64,000 bases of DNA, taken from contig NZ_CP149940.1 in assembly GCF_037948395.1 (NCBI RefSeq), positions 3,844,001 through 3,908,000 on the forward strand. Direction: 5' to 3'. The number at the start of each line of letters is the position of its first letter. Positions within the stretch are counted from its first letter, which is position 1. Below are positions 17,826-27,188 of the stretch, piece by piece. Position numbers and translations under genes: made by a program. The notes under the pieces were generated by a model that did no database searches, was not told the DNA's origin, and saw nothing but the letters and a program-made list of their open reading frames with translations. The DNA is from Serratia nevei. GTDB lineage: Bacteria > Pseudomonadota > Gammaproteobacteria > Enterobacterales > Enterobacteriaceae.

Positions 17826-19838
17826 TTATTGCAACGACTGCGTCCAGTCGCGCCAGTAGCGGCAGTGCTGCGCATTCAGCTGTTCCAGCGCCTGCGCCGC
17901 TTCGTGCCGCCAGTGGCGCAGCAAGGCTTTCTGGCCGCTGACGCCCGCCAGCTCCGCGCAGGCCGCCGGGGATTGCCGCCGTTGCAGATGGCCGCGCAGC
18001 GCGGGCAGCGGCAGATTGCTGGCCAACAGCAAACGCTGCAGTGCCCCCAGGCTGGCCTCCAGCGGCCGATGGGCGAAAGCGAACCCGGCCAGCTCGCGCC
18101 AATCCTCTTCGCCCAGCGGCGTGTCGCCGTCGTCGCCCGGGATCGCCAGCGCGAGTTCAATGCGCTGCCGTAGCCAGGGCCAGTCGCGCGCCAGATGCTT
18201 GTGCGCAGCGTGCCGCAGCGCCTCTCCTTGCTCGCTCAGGGGCAAGATAGCCATCGCGGTATAGCAGCCGCTGCTGGCCTCCGGCTTGCTGCCGATGCGC
18301 ACCAGCTCGAAACCGCAGGATTGCCAAAAGCGCCACAGCGGCTCGGTATAGCCAAAGCTGACCGACAGAAAATCCAGCCCCTGCGCCTGGCGGCGTTGCC
18401 GCTCGACCAGCTGACGCGCGATACCCTGCCGCCGCAACGCCGGCAGCGTCGCGATGCGGGTAATACGCCGTGACCGCAGCGTCGGCGCCCACCACTGGCC
18501 GCCATGCGCCGCCAGCGACTGTGCCACCAGGTTGCCGCGCGGCCGGCGGCGGCCAGCCCACACATCGTGCGCCAACTCGGCGCTCAAGCCGCCTTCGTCC
18601 ACCAGCCACACGGCGCCGACCACCTCCTGCCCGGCCTGTGCCAGCCCGAAGTGCATGCCGGGTGCATCCATCAGCCTGCGCAAATCCAGCGGCGAAGTGC
18701 GGTAATGCGCGCTGCTCAGCAGAGCATAGAAACGCGCCAGCCGCTGCGGATCGGCGCACAGTTCGCGCTGGTCCGCCTGGCTGTAATCGATCGTCTGGCC
18801 ATCCGCCGGCCAGGCGGGCAGCTCGTTGAACAACAGCGCATTGTCCGTTATCCGTTCCAGCGCATCCCCCTGCGCCCAGCGCATCGGCTGTTGCAGGCTC
18901 AACGCCTGATAGGAAGGCAGCCCGGCGCAAAACTTCAGCAGAAAACCACGGCCGGTGCCCTCATAGCCCTGCACCGTGGTGGTCAGCAGCACGCGCGGGA
19001 AATAACCGATCAGCTGCTGCAACAACGGCGCGGGGATCGCCGCCGCTTCATCCACCAGCAGCCACCCCACGGCGCTGACGTCCCCCTCCCGGCACTGCGC
19101 CAGCAGGGCATCGGGCGCCCAAAACTGCGCGCGCCCCTGCGCCCATTCCCCGGCCACCTCAGTGGCGGCGCGGCTCGGCCCGGTTATCCAACAGGTCAGC
19201 GGCGACTGCGCCACCAGCATGCCGGCCAGCGTCGATTTGCCGCGGCCGCGGGCGGCGGTCAACACCCACACGCCGGATTCGGCCTGCAGCAGCGTCGTCA
19301 AGATCGCCTGTTGTTCCTCGGTCGGCCGGCCGTCCGGCGGCTGCCATCCTTCACGCGCCGGCAGCGCGGCCAACGTCAGGGGCTCATCCTGCCGCCAGAT
19401 CGTCACTTCGCGGTCGTCGGCCAGATGCTGCTGCAGGTGGTGGATGAAATGCGGGGTGGTAATTGGCTGCGGGCAATCGCTCCAGCGCAGGCTGTCGCCG
19501 TCCGGCTGCTGCGGCCATTGCCGCCAGGGCGGCGTCAGCAACAGCAGCCAGCTGCCGGCACGCAGTGCGCCGCACAGCGCCGCCAACGCCTCAACGTCCA
19601 GCGACTGACCGGCGTCGAACACCGCGTGCAGCCGTTCCTGCCCCAGCAGTTGGCGCACTGCGCCGCTCGCCAACGCCGACAGGCCGGGCGGCGGGTTTTC
19701 CCCCACCCACGGCCAGTCGCCCGGCAGCGTCGCCGCCAGCCGCTGCGCCTGTTCGCGACACCAGTCGGTCTCACCGCTGAGCACCAGCAGGCGCCGGATG
19801 CCCTGTCGCCGCATGAGTTGTTGCGCTGCCTGTAACAT
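17826..19838 (-). CDS. tmcA: tRNA(Met) cytidine acetyltransferase
   Basis: TmcA (YpfI) makes N4-acetylcytidine at the wobble base of elongator tRNA-Met using ATP and acetyl-CoA. With the start used here it has 670 residues. An N-terminal DUF1726-like domain is followed by an RNA-helicase-like module with Walker [10 protein letters not shown] (K201), a [11 protein letters not shown]alker B and [19 protein letters not shown] domain follows ([17 protein letters not shown]), then a tRNA-binding tail. ATG at 19838 (MLQAAQQL) is chosen because an upstream in-frame start at 19886 would place the N-terminus inside the ypfJ terminator, and E. coli TmcA aligns from here. Confidence 0.95.
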   Translation of the reverse strand: MLQAAQQLMRRQGIRRLLVLSGETDWCREQAQRLAATLPGDWPWVGENPPPGLSALASGAVRQLLGQERLHAVFDAGQSLDVEALAALCGALRAGSWLLLLTPPWRQWPQQPDGDSLRWSDCPQPITTPHFIHHLQQHLADDREVTIWRQDEPLTLAALPAREGWQPPDGRPTEEQQAILTTLLQAESGVWVLTAARGRGKSTLAGMLVAQSPLTCWITGPSRAATEVAGEWAQGRAQFWAPDALLAQCREGDVSAVGWLLVDEAAAIPAPLLQQLIGYFPRVLLTTTVQGYEGTGRGFLLKFCAGLPSYQALSLQQPMRWAQGDALERITDNALLFNELPAWPADGQTIDYSQADQRELCADPQRLARFYALLSSAHYRTSPLDLRRLMDAPGMHFGLAQAGQEVVGAVWLVDEGGLSAELAHDVWAGRRRPRGNLVAQSLAAHGGQWWAPTLRSRRITRIATLPALRRQGIARQLVERQRRQAQGLDFLSVSFGYTEPLWRFWQSCGFELVRIGSKPEASSGCYTAMAILPLSEQGEALRHAAHKHLARDWPWLRQRIELALAIPGDDGDTPLGEEDWRELAGFAFAHRPLEASLGALQRLLLASNLPLPALRGHLQRRQSPAACAELAGVSGQKALLRHWRHEAAQALEQLNAQHCRYWRDWTQSLQ

Positions 19839-19857
19839 AAGGCTGTATCTCAATCCG

Positions 19858-19885
19858 AAAAAAATGCCGGAGTCAGGCTCCGGCA
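19858..19885 (-). terminator. Terminator after ypfJ
   Basis: On the reverse strand GCCGGAG-CCTGA-CTCCGGC is followed by ATTTTTTT. It separates ypfJ from tmcA and argues against the longer tmcA start. Confidence 0.9.
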
Positions 19886-19894
19886 CTTGAGGCG

Positions 19895-20764
19895 TTAACG
19901 GGATGCGAAGGTGTTGCAGGTATTGGGATCGCCGCTGTCGAAGCCCTGTTTAAACCAGGTATAGCGCTGCTGCGAGGTGCCGTGGGTGAAGCTGTCCGGC
20001 ACGACGCGGCCCTGGCTCTGCTGCTGCAACCGATCGTCGCCAATCGCCTGCGCGGCATTCAGCGCCGCCTGCAGGTCGCCCTCTTCCAGCATCTGCTGCT
20101 TCTCGGCGTATTTACCCCACACGCCGGCGAAGCAGTCCGCCTGCAGCTCCATTTTCACCGACAGACGGTTCACTTCCGCCTGGCTGGCGCCCTGCTGCAT
20201 CTGGCGCACCTTGGGCTCGATGCCCAGCAGGTTCTGCACGTGGTGGCCGACTTCGTGCGCCACCACATAGGCCTGGGCAAAATCACCGCCGGCGCCCAGC
20301 TTGGTTTTCATGTCCTGATAGAAAGACAGATCGATATACACCGTTCTGTCGCCCGGACAGTAGAACGGCCCCATCGCCGCCTGGCCGGTGCCGCAGCTGG
20401 TGCGCGTGACGCCGCGATACATCACCAGCTTCGGCGGTTGATAGGTTTTGCCCATGCGCTGGAAAATCTCTTTCCAGTTATCCTCGGTGGAGGCCAGTAC
20501 CACCGAAGTGAATTTGGCCAGCTCATCGTCTTTCGGACTGATGTTGGCGCTCTGCTGTTGACCCTGCGGTGCGACGTTACCGCCGTTCAACAGCGGCGAC
20601 AGATCGATGCCGTAATAGCCGGCCACCAGCACCACCACCAAAATGACGATGCCGCCCTTGCCGCGCACCGGCACGCGGAAACCGCCGCCACCGCCGCCCA
20701 AACCTGAAGACTGCCCGCGACGATCCTCAACATTGTCACTTTCCCGACGCCCTTGCCAACGCAT
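19895..20764 (-). CDS. ypfJ: Membrane-anchored zinc metallopeptidase-family protein YpfJ
   Basis: A 289-residue protein of the Zn_peptidase family (PF04228, from memory). A charged glycine-rich N-terminus precedes one membrane helix (about 38-52, [16 protein letters not shown]). A soluble domain follows with the zinc motif [15 protein letters not shown] (H170, E171, H174). Cysteines in RTSCGTG and YCPGDR may pair. The topology places the catalytic part in the periplasm. The physiological substrate is unknown. The gene follows purC on the same strand after about 210 bases and ends at a strong terminator. Confidence 0.92.
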   Translation of the reverse strand: MRWQGRRESDNVEDRRGQSSGLGGGGGGFRVPVRGKGGIVILVVVLVAGYYGIDLSPLLNGGNVAPQGQQQSANISPKDDELAKFTSVVLASTEDNWKEIFQRMGKTYQPPKLVMYRGVTRTSCGTGQAAMGPFYCPGDRTVYIDLSFYQDMKTKLGAGGDFAQAYVVAHEVGHHVQNLLGIEPKVRQMQQGASQAEVNRLSVKMELQADCFAGVWGKYAEKQQMLEEGDLQAALNAAQAIGDDRLQQQSQGRVVPDSFTHGTSQQRYTWFKQGFDSGDPNTCNTFASR

Positions 20765-20931
20765 AAATATACTCCAGATATTTCCCCTGCTCGTTGAAGT
20801 TGCGCCGCGATCGTAAGCGCAAAGGCAGCTTCAAGCCTGAGTGGGATAGGTTTTAGTCATCTCGCATCCATCATTATAAATGGTCTGCCGCGGAGGAAAT
20901 GTAGAAATTTTCTGGAAAAACGCAGAATAGC

Positions 20932-20955
20932 GGGACGATCCGGCCGGATCGCCCC
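20932..20955 (-). terminator. Palindromic hairpin downstream of purC
   Basis: CGATCCGGCCGGATCG is a perfect 16-base palindrome extended by GGG/CCC with one mismatch, 18 bases after the purC stop. There is no immediate T-tract, so terminator function is tentative. Confidence 0.4.
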
Positions 20956-20973
20956 GAATGGCGGTGCCAATGC

Positions 20974-21687
20974 TTAGTCGAGCTTCACGCCGATGCGGCG
21001 CGCCACTTCTTCATAGGCTTCGATCAGGCCGCCCAGGCTTTGACGGAAACGGTCTTTGTCCATCTTGTCCAGGGTGTTTTTGTCCCACAGGCGGCTGCCG
21101 TCCGGCGAGAACTCATCGCCCAGCACCACTTCACCGTTGAACAGGCCGAACTCCAGCTTGAAGTCGACCAGGATCAGGCCCGCGTCGTCGAACAGCTGGG
21201 TCAACACGTCGTTGGCGCGGTAGCTCAGCTCGCGCATGCGCGCCAGATGCTCTTTGCTCACCCAGCCAAAGGTTTCGCAGTAGGATTCGTTGACCATCGG
21301 ATCGTGCATGGCGTCGTTTTTCAGGAACAGATCGAACAGCGGCGGATTCAGCACCAGGCCTTCTTCGATGCCCAGACGCTTCACCAGCGAACCGGCAGCG
21401 CGGTTGCGGATCACGCACTCCACCGGCACCATGTCCAGCTTCTTCACCAGCACTTCGTTGTCGGACAGCAGACGCTCCATCTGGGTCGGGATGCCGGCTT
21501 CTTCCAGTTTGCTCATGATGAAATGGTTGAACTTGTTGTTCACCATGCCTTTGCGATCGAACTGCTCAATGCGCTGACCATCCAGTGCTGACGTATCGTT
21601 GCGGAACTCCAACACCAACAGATCGGGATTCTCGGTGGTGTAAACGGTTTTTGCCTTTCCGCGATACAGCTCAGCTAGCTTTTGCAT
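20974..21687 (-). CDS. purC: SAICAR synthetase (phosphoribosylaminoimidazole-succinocarboxamide synthase)
   Basis: Purine synthesis enzyme joining aspartate to CAIR with ATP. It has 237 residues, as in E. coli. Features are [21 protein letters not shown] near the start, [18 protein letters not shown] (phosphate and substrate contacts), [10 protein letters not shown] and [15 protein letters not shown] (metal and ATP site). A PurR-operator-like site lies about 120 bases upstream. bamC ends at its own terminator further upstream, so purC is probably transcribed alone, as expected for a PurR-controlled gene. Confidence 0.97.
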   Translation of the reverse strand: MQKLAELYRGKAKTVYTTENPDLLVLEFRNDTSALDGQRIEQFDRKGMVNNKFNHFIMSKLEEAGIPTQMERLLSDNEVLVKKLDMVPVECVIRNRAAGSLVKRLGIEEGLVLNPPLFDLFLKNDAMHDPMVNESYCETFGWVSKEHLARMRELSYRANDVLTQLFDDAGLILVDFKLEFGLFNGEVVLGDEFSPDGSRLWDKNTLDKMDKDRFRQSLGGLIEAYEEVARRIGVKLD

Positions 21688-21804
21688 CTTACTTACTCCA
21701 GTGATGTATCCCCGTTGTCTCCCGAGCGCGGCCCGAAATTAGGGGGTATAGAATTGACCTAATGAATTCTTTGGCGTGCCGGACACTATTGTGCCAAACC
21801 TGCG

Positions 21805-21820
21805 ACGCAAACGATACCGT
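21805..21820 (-). promoter_or_regulatory. Candidate PurR operator of purC
   Basis: ACGCAAACGATACCGT differs from the PurR consensus ACGCAAACGNTTNCGT at one conserved position and lies upstream of purC. PurR repression of purC is established in E. coli; here it is inferred from the match. Confidence 0.7.
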
Positions 21821-21831
21821 ATCGACAAAAC

Positions 21832-21857
21832 AAAAAGGGGCCGAAGCCCCTTTTTGA
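21832..21857 (-). terminator. Terminator after bamC
   Basis: AAAAAGGGGC-CGAA-GCCCCTTTTT is a tight hairpin with A- and T-tracts, directly after the bamC stop on the reverse strand. Confidence 0.92.
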
Positions 21858-22910
21858 TTATTTAACGCTGGTTTTACTGAAGGCAGACTGGAATGCCGCC
21901 ACCAGTGCGTCGTTTTTCGACTGGGTCAGCGGTTTGCCTTTCGGATCGATGAATTGCAGGCTGGTGCGGTTGTTGAGATCGCCGACCTGCAGTTTGTAAT
22001 CGCCTTCCGCCAGTTCAGGATCCTTGACGCCCAACGCATCCCAATCGCTGCTGCTCAGGGACTTGTAGGTCACGGCGACGGTGCCCTGCGGACGGCTGCG
22101 GTCACCCACTTTCATCCCCAGTTTTTCGAGCGCCGCCGGCAGGCGATCCCACACCACGGTGTAAGGGCCGCGCACCACCAGCATCGGCAGGCCGGTGTCA
22201 TCGGCGCCGCTCTGCACGTCCAGCGCGCCGAAGCGGCTGGCGGTCTGGCTGCTCGCCAGGTTATCCTGCTTGTCCAGGCCTTCGATCAGGGTGTTGATCA
22301 TCATGCCGTTGTAGCGCTGAATCTCAGACTGGTCGGTCACCTGCTCGGTCTTGCCCTGCTGCTGCAGGCCAACGCTTTTCACCACCAGCGCCTGCTGGTA
22401 GCCCTGCTGCTGCACGCTGATCTGATAACGGCCTTCGTACTGGTTGTCTTCGTCCAGACGGTTCCACTTCACCCAGTCGGTGGTCAGGGTCTGACCGGCG
22501 TCCTGGCGGGAAGCGATCGCGATGTTCTTCGCCTGCAGCAGGCTGACCACGCGCGACCACAGGTTCTGGTTCTGCGGGCTGTTTTCCAGCAGCAGCGTGC
22601 CGCTGTCGCCGGCGTATTGCGCGCGTGAACCGCTCAGCAGCGCCAACGGCTGCACCGGCGGACGAATGTCCAGTTGCTTGCCGACGTTGCCTTGCAGCGT
22701 CGTGGCGGGAACGTCATAGTTGCCGCTCTGCACCGGCAGGATCATGCCGGACGGCGCGTTCAGCGCCTTGAGCGGAGCCGCGTCGAGGTAAGCCTCGTCG
22801 CCGCTGACCTGGCGCTTGTAGCGCTGATCGCTGCTGCAGGCTGCCAGCATCATCACCAAAGAGATGCCCACTACTTTTGCTACCGTCGACTTTTGCAATG
22901 AATAAGCCAT
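21858..22910 (-). CDS. bamC: Outer-membrane assembly lipoprotein BamC
   Basis: Lipoprotein subunit of the BAM complex that folds beta-barrel proteins into the outer membrane. With ATG at 22910 it has 350 residues. The signal ends in the lipobox MMLAAC (lipidated C25), followed by the unstructured BamD-binding segment [19 protein letters not shown]. Two helix-grip domains come after ([16 protein letters not shown] and [22 protein letters not shown]). An in-frame TTG at 22913 precedes the ATG, but the AAGGGA site fits the ATG. It lies 16 bases after dapA, the same dapA-bamC pair as E. coli. Confidence 0.96.
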   Translation of the reverse strand: MAYSLQKSTVAKVVGISLVMMLAACSSDQRYKRQVSGDEAYLDAAPLKALNAPSGMILPVQSGNYDVPATTLQGNVGKQLDIRPPVQPLALLSGSRAQYAGDSGTLLLENSPQNQNLWSRVVSLLQAKNIAIASRQDAGQTLTTDWVKWNRLDEDNQYEGRYQISVQQQGYQQALVVKSVGLQQQGKTEQVTDQSEIQRYNGMMINTLIEGLDKQDNLASSQTASRFGALDVQSGADDTGLPMLVVRGPYTVVWDRLPAALEKLGMKVGDRSRPQGTVAVTYKSLSSSDWDALGVKDPELAEGDYKLQVGDLNNRTSLQFIDPKGKPLTQSKNDALVAAFQSAFSKTSVK

Positions 22911-22926
22911 CAAATTTCCCTTAGAG

Positions 22927-23808
22927 TTACAGCAAACCGACGCTTTTCAGCGCGCGCTCCACCACCGGGCGGGCGGCTTCGCTCAACGGCGTCATCGGCA
23001 GACGCAGCGTATCGGTTGCCATCAATCCCAACGCCTTACAGGCCCACTTCACCGGAATTGGGTTTGCTTCTACAAATAGATCCTGATGCAACGGCATCAA
23101 GCGCTGATTTAAGCGGCGCGCTTCGGCAAATTTGCCCTGCGCCGCCAGCGCGCAAAGTTCCGCCATCTCGCGCGCGGCCACGTTGGCCGTCACGGAAATC
23201 ACCCCTTTGCCGCCCAGTTGCATGAAGTCCAGCCCGCTGGCGTCGTCGCCGCTCAGCAAAATGAAGTCTTCATCGTCAACCAGCACTTGGATCTGACTAA
23301 CGCGACTTAAGTTCCCCGTCGCTTCTTTTACAGCAACAATATTCTTGATTTTCGCCAGCCGAGCGATGGTCGGCGGCAGCATGTCGCAGCCGGTGCGCGA
23401 TGGCACGTTATACAGGATCTGCGGCAGCTCGGTGCTCTCGGCGATCGCCTTGAAGTGCTGGTACAGCCCTTCCTGCGTCGGCTTATTGTAGTACGGCGTC
23501 ACCGTCAGGCAGCCCACTACGCCGGTATTGGCGAAGCGGGTGGTGAGCGCGATGGCTTCGGCGGTGGCGTTGGCGCCGGTGCCGGCGATCACCGGGATGC
23601 GGCCGTCGGCCAGCTCCAGCGTCTGCAGCACCACGTCAACGTGCTCGTCATGGGCAAGCGTTGCGGACTCGCCGGTGGTCCCTACGGAAACGATCGCCGC
23701 GGTGCCACTGGCTACATGATAATCGATCAATTTTTTTAGGCTCGCGCGATCGACAGCACCTTTGTCGTCCATCGGCGTAACCAGTGCAACAATACTTCCC
23801 GTAAACAT
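22927..23808 (-). CDS. dapA: 4-hydroxy-tetrahydrodipicolinate synthase
   Basis: TIM-barrel aldolase condensing pyruvate with aspartate semialdehyde, the committed step to lysine and diaminopimelate. It has 293 residues from ATG at 23808 ([13 protein letters not shown]). Active-site motifs are [18 protein letters not shown] (tyrosine) and [10 protein letters not shown] (Schiff-base lysine), then [13 protein letters not shown]. An upstream in-frame start at 23835 would add nine residues not present in E. coli. It is divergent from gcvR and cotranscribed with bamC. Confidence 0.97.
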   Translation of the reverse strand: MFTGSIVALVTPMDDKGAVDRASLKKLIDYHVASGTAAIVSVGTTGESATLAHDEHVDVVLQTLELADGRIPVIAGTGANATAEAIALTTRFANTGVVGCLTVTPYYNKPTQEGLYQHFKAIAESTELPQILYNVPSRTGCDMLPPTIARLAKIKNIVAVKEATGNLSRVSQIQVLVDDEDFILLSGDDASGLDFMQLGGKGVISVTANVAAREMAELCALAAQGKFAEARRLNQRLMPLHQDLFVEANPIPVKWACKALGLMATDTLRLPMTPLSEAARPVVERALKSVGLL

Positions 23809-23954
23809 TGGCCGTCCCCTCCACAAACAAGTCACTCATGGTACTTTTGCTGCCTATCCAAAAGCAAGCGCACAACCGCGTTGTAAGCGCTTGGCAGGCG
23901 GTTTTTTTTATGTTTACCATGGTAACCCCATTAAGCACGACAGGAAGCGCTATT

Positions 23955-24524
23955 TTGCCTCAGTCAGACGAACACTATCTCGTGATTACCGCGCTCGGCG
24001 CCGACCGCCCCGGAATCGTCAATACCATCACCCGCCACGTCAGCAGTTGCGGATGCAATATCGAAGATAGCCGTCTGGCCATGCTGGGAGAGGAGTTCAC
24101 GTTCATCATGCTGCTGTCCGGCAGCTGGAACGCCATCACCCTGATCGAATCCACCCTGCCGCAAAAAGGCGCGGAGCTGGATCTGCTGATCGTGATGAAG
24201 CGCACAAACTCGCACGAAAGGCCGCCGATGCCGGCCACGGTGTGGGTGCAGGTGGAAGTGAAGGACTCGCCGCACATCATCGAACGCTTTACCGATCTGT
24301 TCGACTCCAGCCAGATGAATATCGCCGAACTGGTCTCGCGCACGCAGCCGGCGGACGGCGATCTGCCGCCGCAGCTGTATATCCAAATCACCGCCCACAG
24401 CTCCGGCGATCGGGACGCCTCAAATATTGAGCAAGCCTTCCATCGCCTATGTACAGAATTGAACGCGCAAGGCAGTATTAGCGTGGTGAACTATCCACAG
24501 CATGACGAGAAAGATGGAGAGTAG
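23955..24524 (+). CDS. gcvR: Glycine cleavage system regulator GcvR
   Basis: Two-ACT-domain protein that binds GcvA and prevents activation of the glycine-cleavage operon when glycine is low. The core HYLVITALGADRPGIVN, SCGCNIEDSRLAMLGEEFTF and MNIAELVSRTQPA follows E. coli GcvR. Start choice: TTG at 23955 has AGGAAG 7 bases upstream and gives 189 residues, close to the 190 of E. coli. In-frame ATGs at 23910 and 23919 would add 12-15 residues unlike E. coli; the first also has a purine-rich AGGCGG upstream, so the start is unsettled. The stop is 2 bases before bcp. Confidence 0.93.
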   Translation: MPQSDEHYLVITALGADRPGIVNTITRHVSSCGCNIEDSRLAMLGEEFTFIMLLSGSWNAITLIESTLPQKGAELDLLIVMKRTNSHERPPMPATVWVQVEVKDSPHIIERFTDLFDSSQMNIAELVSRTQPADGDLPPQLYIQITAHSSGDRDASNIEQAFHRLCTELNAQGSISVVNYPQHDEKDGE

Positions 24525-24526
24525 TG

Positions 24527-24991
24527 ATGAGCCCATTGAAAGCCGGTGACACAGCGCCGAAATTTAGTTTGCCTGACCAGGACGGTGAGGAAATTAATTT
24601 GGCCGACTTCCAGGGACAGCGAGTATTGGTCTATTTCTATCCGAAGGCGATGACGCCGGGCTGCACCGTGCAAGCCTGCGGCCTGCGGGACAACATGGAC
24701 GAATTGAAAAAGGTCGGCGTCGAAGTGCTGGGCATCAGCACCGACAAACCGGAAAAACTGTCGCGCTTCGCTGAAAAGGAGCTGCTCAACTTCACGCTGT
24801 TGTCTGATGAAGATCATCAGGTAGCGCAACAGTTTGGCGTATGGGGCGAGAAAACCTTCATGGGCAAGACCTACGACGGTATTCACCGCATCAGTTTCCT
24901 GATCGATGGCAAAGGCAAGATTGAGAAAGTGTTTGATGATTTCAAAACCACCAATCACCATGACATCGTTCTGAACTACCTGCAGCAGTAA
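24527..24991 (+). CDS. bcp: Thioredoxin-dependent thiol peroxidase Bcp
   Basis: Atypical 2-Cys peroxiredoxin (PrxQ type) of 154 residues reducing hydrogen and organic peroxides with thioredoxin. PKAMTPGCTVQACGL holds the peroxidatic C46 and resolving C51, separated by four residues as in the family. ISTDKPEKLSRFAEKE and FGVWGEKTFMGKTYDGIHR are near identical to E. coli Bcp. ATG at 24527 follows GGAGAG; a GTG 3 bases earlier overlaps the gcvR stop and is less likely. It is cotranscribed with gcvR as in E. coli and ended by a strong hairpin. Confidence 0.97.
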   Translation: MSPLKAGDTAPKFSLPDQDGEEINLADFQGQRVLVYFYPKAMTPGCTVQACGLRDNMDELKKVGVEVLGISTDKPEKLSRFAEKELLNFTLLSDEDHQVAQQFGVWGEKTFMGKTYDGIHRISFLIDGKGKIEKVFDDFKTTNHHDIVLNYLQQ

Positions 24992-24996
24992 TTCTC

Positions 24997-25030
24997 ACGA
25001 AGCGCAGCGGCCTGCTGCGCTTCGTTTCTT
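24997..25030 (+). terminator. Terminator between convergent bcp and perM
   Basis: ACGAAGCGCAGC and GCTGCGCTTCGT form a perfect 12-bp stem with a GGCCT loop, followed by TTCTT. Confidence 0.88.
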
Positions 25031-25035
25031 CCCTG

Positions 25036-26112
25036 TCAGTCGGCCTTGTCTTCCACTTCGACCCGCAGTTCATCCGGCCAGGCATGGATCACCGCCTTCA
25101 CCAGCGTCGCCAGCGGTATGGCGAAAAACACGCCCCAAAAGCCCCACATTCCGCCGAACACGATCACCGACAGGATAATCACCAGCGGATGCAGGTTGAC
25201 CGCTTCGGAGAACAAAATGGGCACCAGCAGGTTGCCATCCAGCCCCTGCACCACCAGATAGGCGACGATCAGCGTCCAAAAATCGGCGCCTACGCCCCAC
25301 TGGAACAGCGCCACCACCACCACCGGAATGGTGACCAGCACCGCGCCGATGTAGGGGATCAACACCGAGAAGCCCACCAGCACCGCCAGCAACAGCGAGT
25401 AGCGCATGTCCAGCACGGCGAACACCAGGTAGGTCGCCACGCCGACAATCACCATCTCCAGCACCTTGCCGCGAATGTAGTTGGTGATCTGCTGATTCAT
25501 CTCGTTCCAGACCTGCCCCGCCAGGCCGCGATTGCGCGGCAGCACGCGGCGCACCGCGTTCAGCAGCTGTTCTTTGTCCTTCAACAGGAAGAACATCATC
25601 ATCGGCACCAGGATCAGGTAGATAGCCAGCGTCAGCAGGCCGACCAGCGACGCCAGCGAGAATTTCACCACCGACTCGCCCATGCCGGACAGCCGGCTGC
25701 GCAGGTTTTCCGCCATCATGTCGATGATGCCGGCATCCACCAGCGCCGGGTAACGCTTCGGCAGCGTCGCGGCAAAGTTATAGAACTGATTGAGCATGCC
25801 CGGCAGATCGCTCATCAGATTGATGCCCTGCTGCCAGGCGGTTGGCGCGACGACGAACACCAGCAGCATGGCGACGCCCGCGAACACCAGCAGCATGATG
25901 CTCGCCGCCCAGGTGCGCGAACAGCCGATGCGCTGCAGGCGCGCGGTCGGCCACTCCAGCAGATAGGCCAGCACGATGGCGACCAGCAACGGGGTCAGAA
26001 TGCCGTGCAGAAAATAGAGAATGAGGAAGCCGGCGACCAGGATCACCAGCAGCGCGATAGCCTGCGGATCGGTGAAGCGGCGGCGGTACCACTGTAATAA
26101 CATCTCCAGCAT
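25036..26112 (-). CDS. perM: AI-2E-family transporter / permease PerM
   Basis: Polytopic inner-membrane protein of 358 residues in the AI-2 exporter/PerM superfamily. About eight membrane helices are visible, including IALLVILVAGFLILYFLHGIL, ASLVGLLTLAIYLILVPMMMF and LVIILSVIVFGGMWGFWGVFF. Conserved stretches RRVLPRNRGLAGQVWNEMNQQI and VLVGFSVLIPYIGA match E. coli PerM (YfgO). ATG at 26112 (MLEMLLQWYRRRF) is chosen because GAGGAG lies 9 bases upstream and E. coli starts identically; the reading frame stays open 34 residues further up. Transport substrate is not established. The gene lies between bcp and bepA as in E. coli. Confidence 0.93.
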   Translation of the reverse strand: MLEMLLQWYRRRFTDPQAIALLVILVAGFLILYFLHGILTPLLVAIVLAYLLEWPTARLQRIGCSRTWAASIMLLVFAGVAMLLVFVVAPTAWQQGINLMSDLPGMLNQFYNFAATLPKRYPALVDAGIIDMMAENLRSRLSGMGESVVKFSLASLVGLLTLAIYLILVPMMMFFLLKDKEQLLNAVRRVLPRNRGLAGQVWNEMNQQITNYIRGKVLEMVIVGVATYLVFAVLDMRYSLLLAVLVGFSVLIPYIGAVLVTIPVVVVALFQWGVGADFWTLIVAYLVVQGLDGNLLVPILFSEAVNLHPLVIILSVIVFGGMWGFWGVFFAIPLATLVKAVIHAWPDELRVEVEDKAD

Positions 26113-26346
26113 CAGAGCGGGCTCCTCGAGATTTGGCGGGCGGGCATGGCGATTCCTGTGATGGGCCTGATTAAAGCATAGATAGAACGGGCGCACGCGG
26201 GGTGTGCAAAGCACTCAGAGTACTCAAAGTTGGCCATACATCAACAGCGATTTGGCTGAATTTATCGCGCCGGCGAACGATTGGCGCAAAAATCCGCAGA
26301 CGCGGCGACAGACTGGGTGAACGGCCCCGAACGGGGCCGTGGCAGA

Positions 26347-26442
26347 TTACAGCGAGGCGCTGATGGAGAGGGGCGAACCGACCGCCAGTGCGAACAACAG
26401 CACACAGCCAATCGCGATTGCCGCCGCCAAATCATTTTTCAT
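26347..26442 (-). CDS. Predicted 31-residue single-helix membrane miniprotein
   Basis: A short frame with ATG at 26442 and TAA at 26347 encodes MKNDLAAAIAIGCVLLFALA followed by VGSPLSISASL. It has a charged N-terminus, one hydrophobic helix (about residues 5-22) and a small polar tail. AGGGGAC lies 7 bases upstream. A hairpin CGGCCCC-GAA-CGGGGCCG sits just downstream. The layout (ribosome-binding site, clean single helix, downstream hairpin) resembles known small inner-membrane proteins, but no family is recognised and expression is unproven. Confidence 0.6.
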   Translation of the reverse strand: MKNDLAAAIAIGCVLLFALAVGSPLSISASL

Positions 26443-26525
26443 TGTCCCGTCCCCTGATGCTTAAAGTGATTATCGTCACGAACTCTGTCGGTTCTACGTT
26501 GACGGCCTTTGCCGATGCACGTCAT

Positions 26526-26549
26526 TAAAAACCCCCGCCAGGGCGGGGG
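26526..26549 (-). terminator. Rho-independent terminator on the reverse strand, gene unknown
   Basis: On the reverse strand CCCCCGCC-CT-GGCGGGGG is followed by TTTTTAATG. The transcript it ends is not obvious: no coding gene lies between it and a second reverse-strand terminator at 26690-26716. Confidence 0.8.
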
Positions 26550-26689
26550 AGAAGACGTTCTGGTGCATCAAGTATTACAAGGAGGTCATGAGGGATTGCT
26601 AACCCTAAATGACTATTTCAAGCTAGGATTATTCCCAGAACATGGCAAGCGATCGCGTCGAGGTTATCCGCACTTTGAGATAAACCTCA

Positions 26690-26716
26690 TAAAAAAATCC
26701 CGCACGGCAGCGGGAT
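26690..26716 (-). terminator. Second reverse-strand terminator
   Basis: On the reverse strand ATCCCGC-TGCCGT-GCGGGAT is followed by TTTTTTTATG. It lies 140 bases upstream (in reverse-strand terms) of the terminator at 26526-26549. Confidence 0.8.
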
Positions 26717-26758
26717 GAAGGGATGATAACGTCATAAATTTTTTATGCGGACAATGAG

Positions 26759-26947
26759 GCGGTATTGTCGTCATTTGGCGACAATACCGCGCCGCCACGG
26801 CGGTCACAAGGGAAATCTGACTGCCGTAAGGAAATCAGAATTTCCCCAATACACGCGATCGTACGCCCGTAAGCATCAACGAGAAGAAATGGGATTTTCG
26901 TCAGACCGTCGCCGGACAAAAACCGGTAGCATAACCGGCATAATCCC
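26759..26947 (+). ncRNA. Strongly structured intergenic segment, candidate ncRNA or leader
   Basis: Four inverted repeats follow each other. GCGGTATTGTCG/CGACAATACCGC (26759-26790) is a perfect 12-bp stem with 8-base loop. GCCGCC/GGCGGT lies near 26792-26804. GGGAAATCTGA/TCAGAATTTCCC (26810-26846) has one bulge. A nested pair combines GGGATT/AATCCC (26891-26896 with 26942-26947) and GCCGG/CCGGC (26911-26915 with 26935-26939). The last arm ends 20 bases before a small gene at 26967, so this could be its leader. No known RNA family is recognised and strand is not certain. Confidence 0.4.
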
Positions 26948-26966
26948 AAACGCCGTAGGGGGAGAG

Positions 26967-27182
26967 ATGAACAACAAGCCGTTTGAATTTGATGAAGCCA
27001 TCTGCCTGGCCATTGGGCGCGGCGTCTGCGAAGTCGTGAAGATAGGAGACGAAATCAGCGTTTTCTCCCTGCTGGAAGCCATCGAGAGCTTTATCGAACG
27101 GCAGGCGCTCAGCGAGAGCGAAGTCGCGGCGGCGGACGACGCGCTGGATCTGATCACCGGTTTGGTCCGCCGCCAGTGCTGA
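26967..27182 (+). CDS. Small hypothetical protein, possibly AriR/YmgB-like
   Basis: A 71-residue acidic helical protein beginning MNNKPFEFDEAICLAIGRG. The start is set by GGGGGAGAG directly before ATG at 26967; the reading frame remains open 74 codons further up, but that part overlaps the structured segment and has no ribosome-binding site. The pattern of an N-terminal helix, a short turn (VKIGDEISVFSLLEAIESF) and a C-terminal helix is loosely like the AriR/YcgZ/YmgB biofilm-related family, but the similarity is weak. No signal peptide or membrane segment is seen. It points towards the convergent B3/4-domain gene, whose stop is 6 bases away. Confidence 0.7.
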   Translation: MNNKPFEFDEAICLAIGRGVCEVVKIGDEISVFSLLEAIESFIERQALSESEVAAADDALDLITGLVRRQC

Positions 27183-27188
27183 GGCCGG

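Noticed and set aside
18504..19835. 443-codon open frame antisense to tmcA
   Set aside because: Arg/Gln/Pro-rich shadow of a well-supported gene, with no motif.
26509..26718. Forward 69-codon frame spanning both reverse-strand terminators
   Set aside because: It runs through two hairpins, has no ribosome-binding site and odd composition.
26745..26966. 74-codon upstream extension of the small gene at 26967
   Set aside because: It overlaps the structured segment, is Arg-rich and has no ribosome-binding site, while GGGGGAGAG directly precedes the ATG at 26967.
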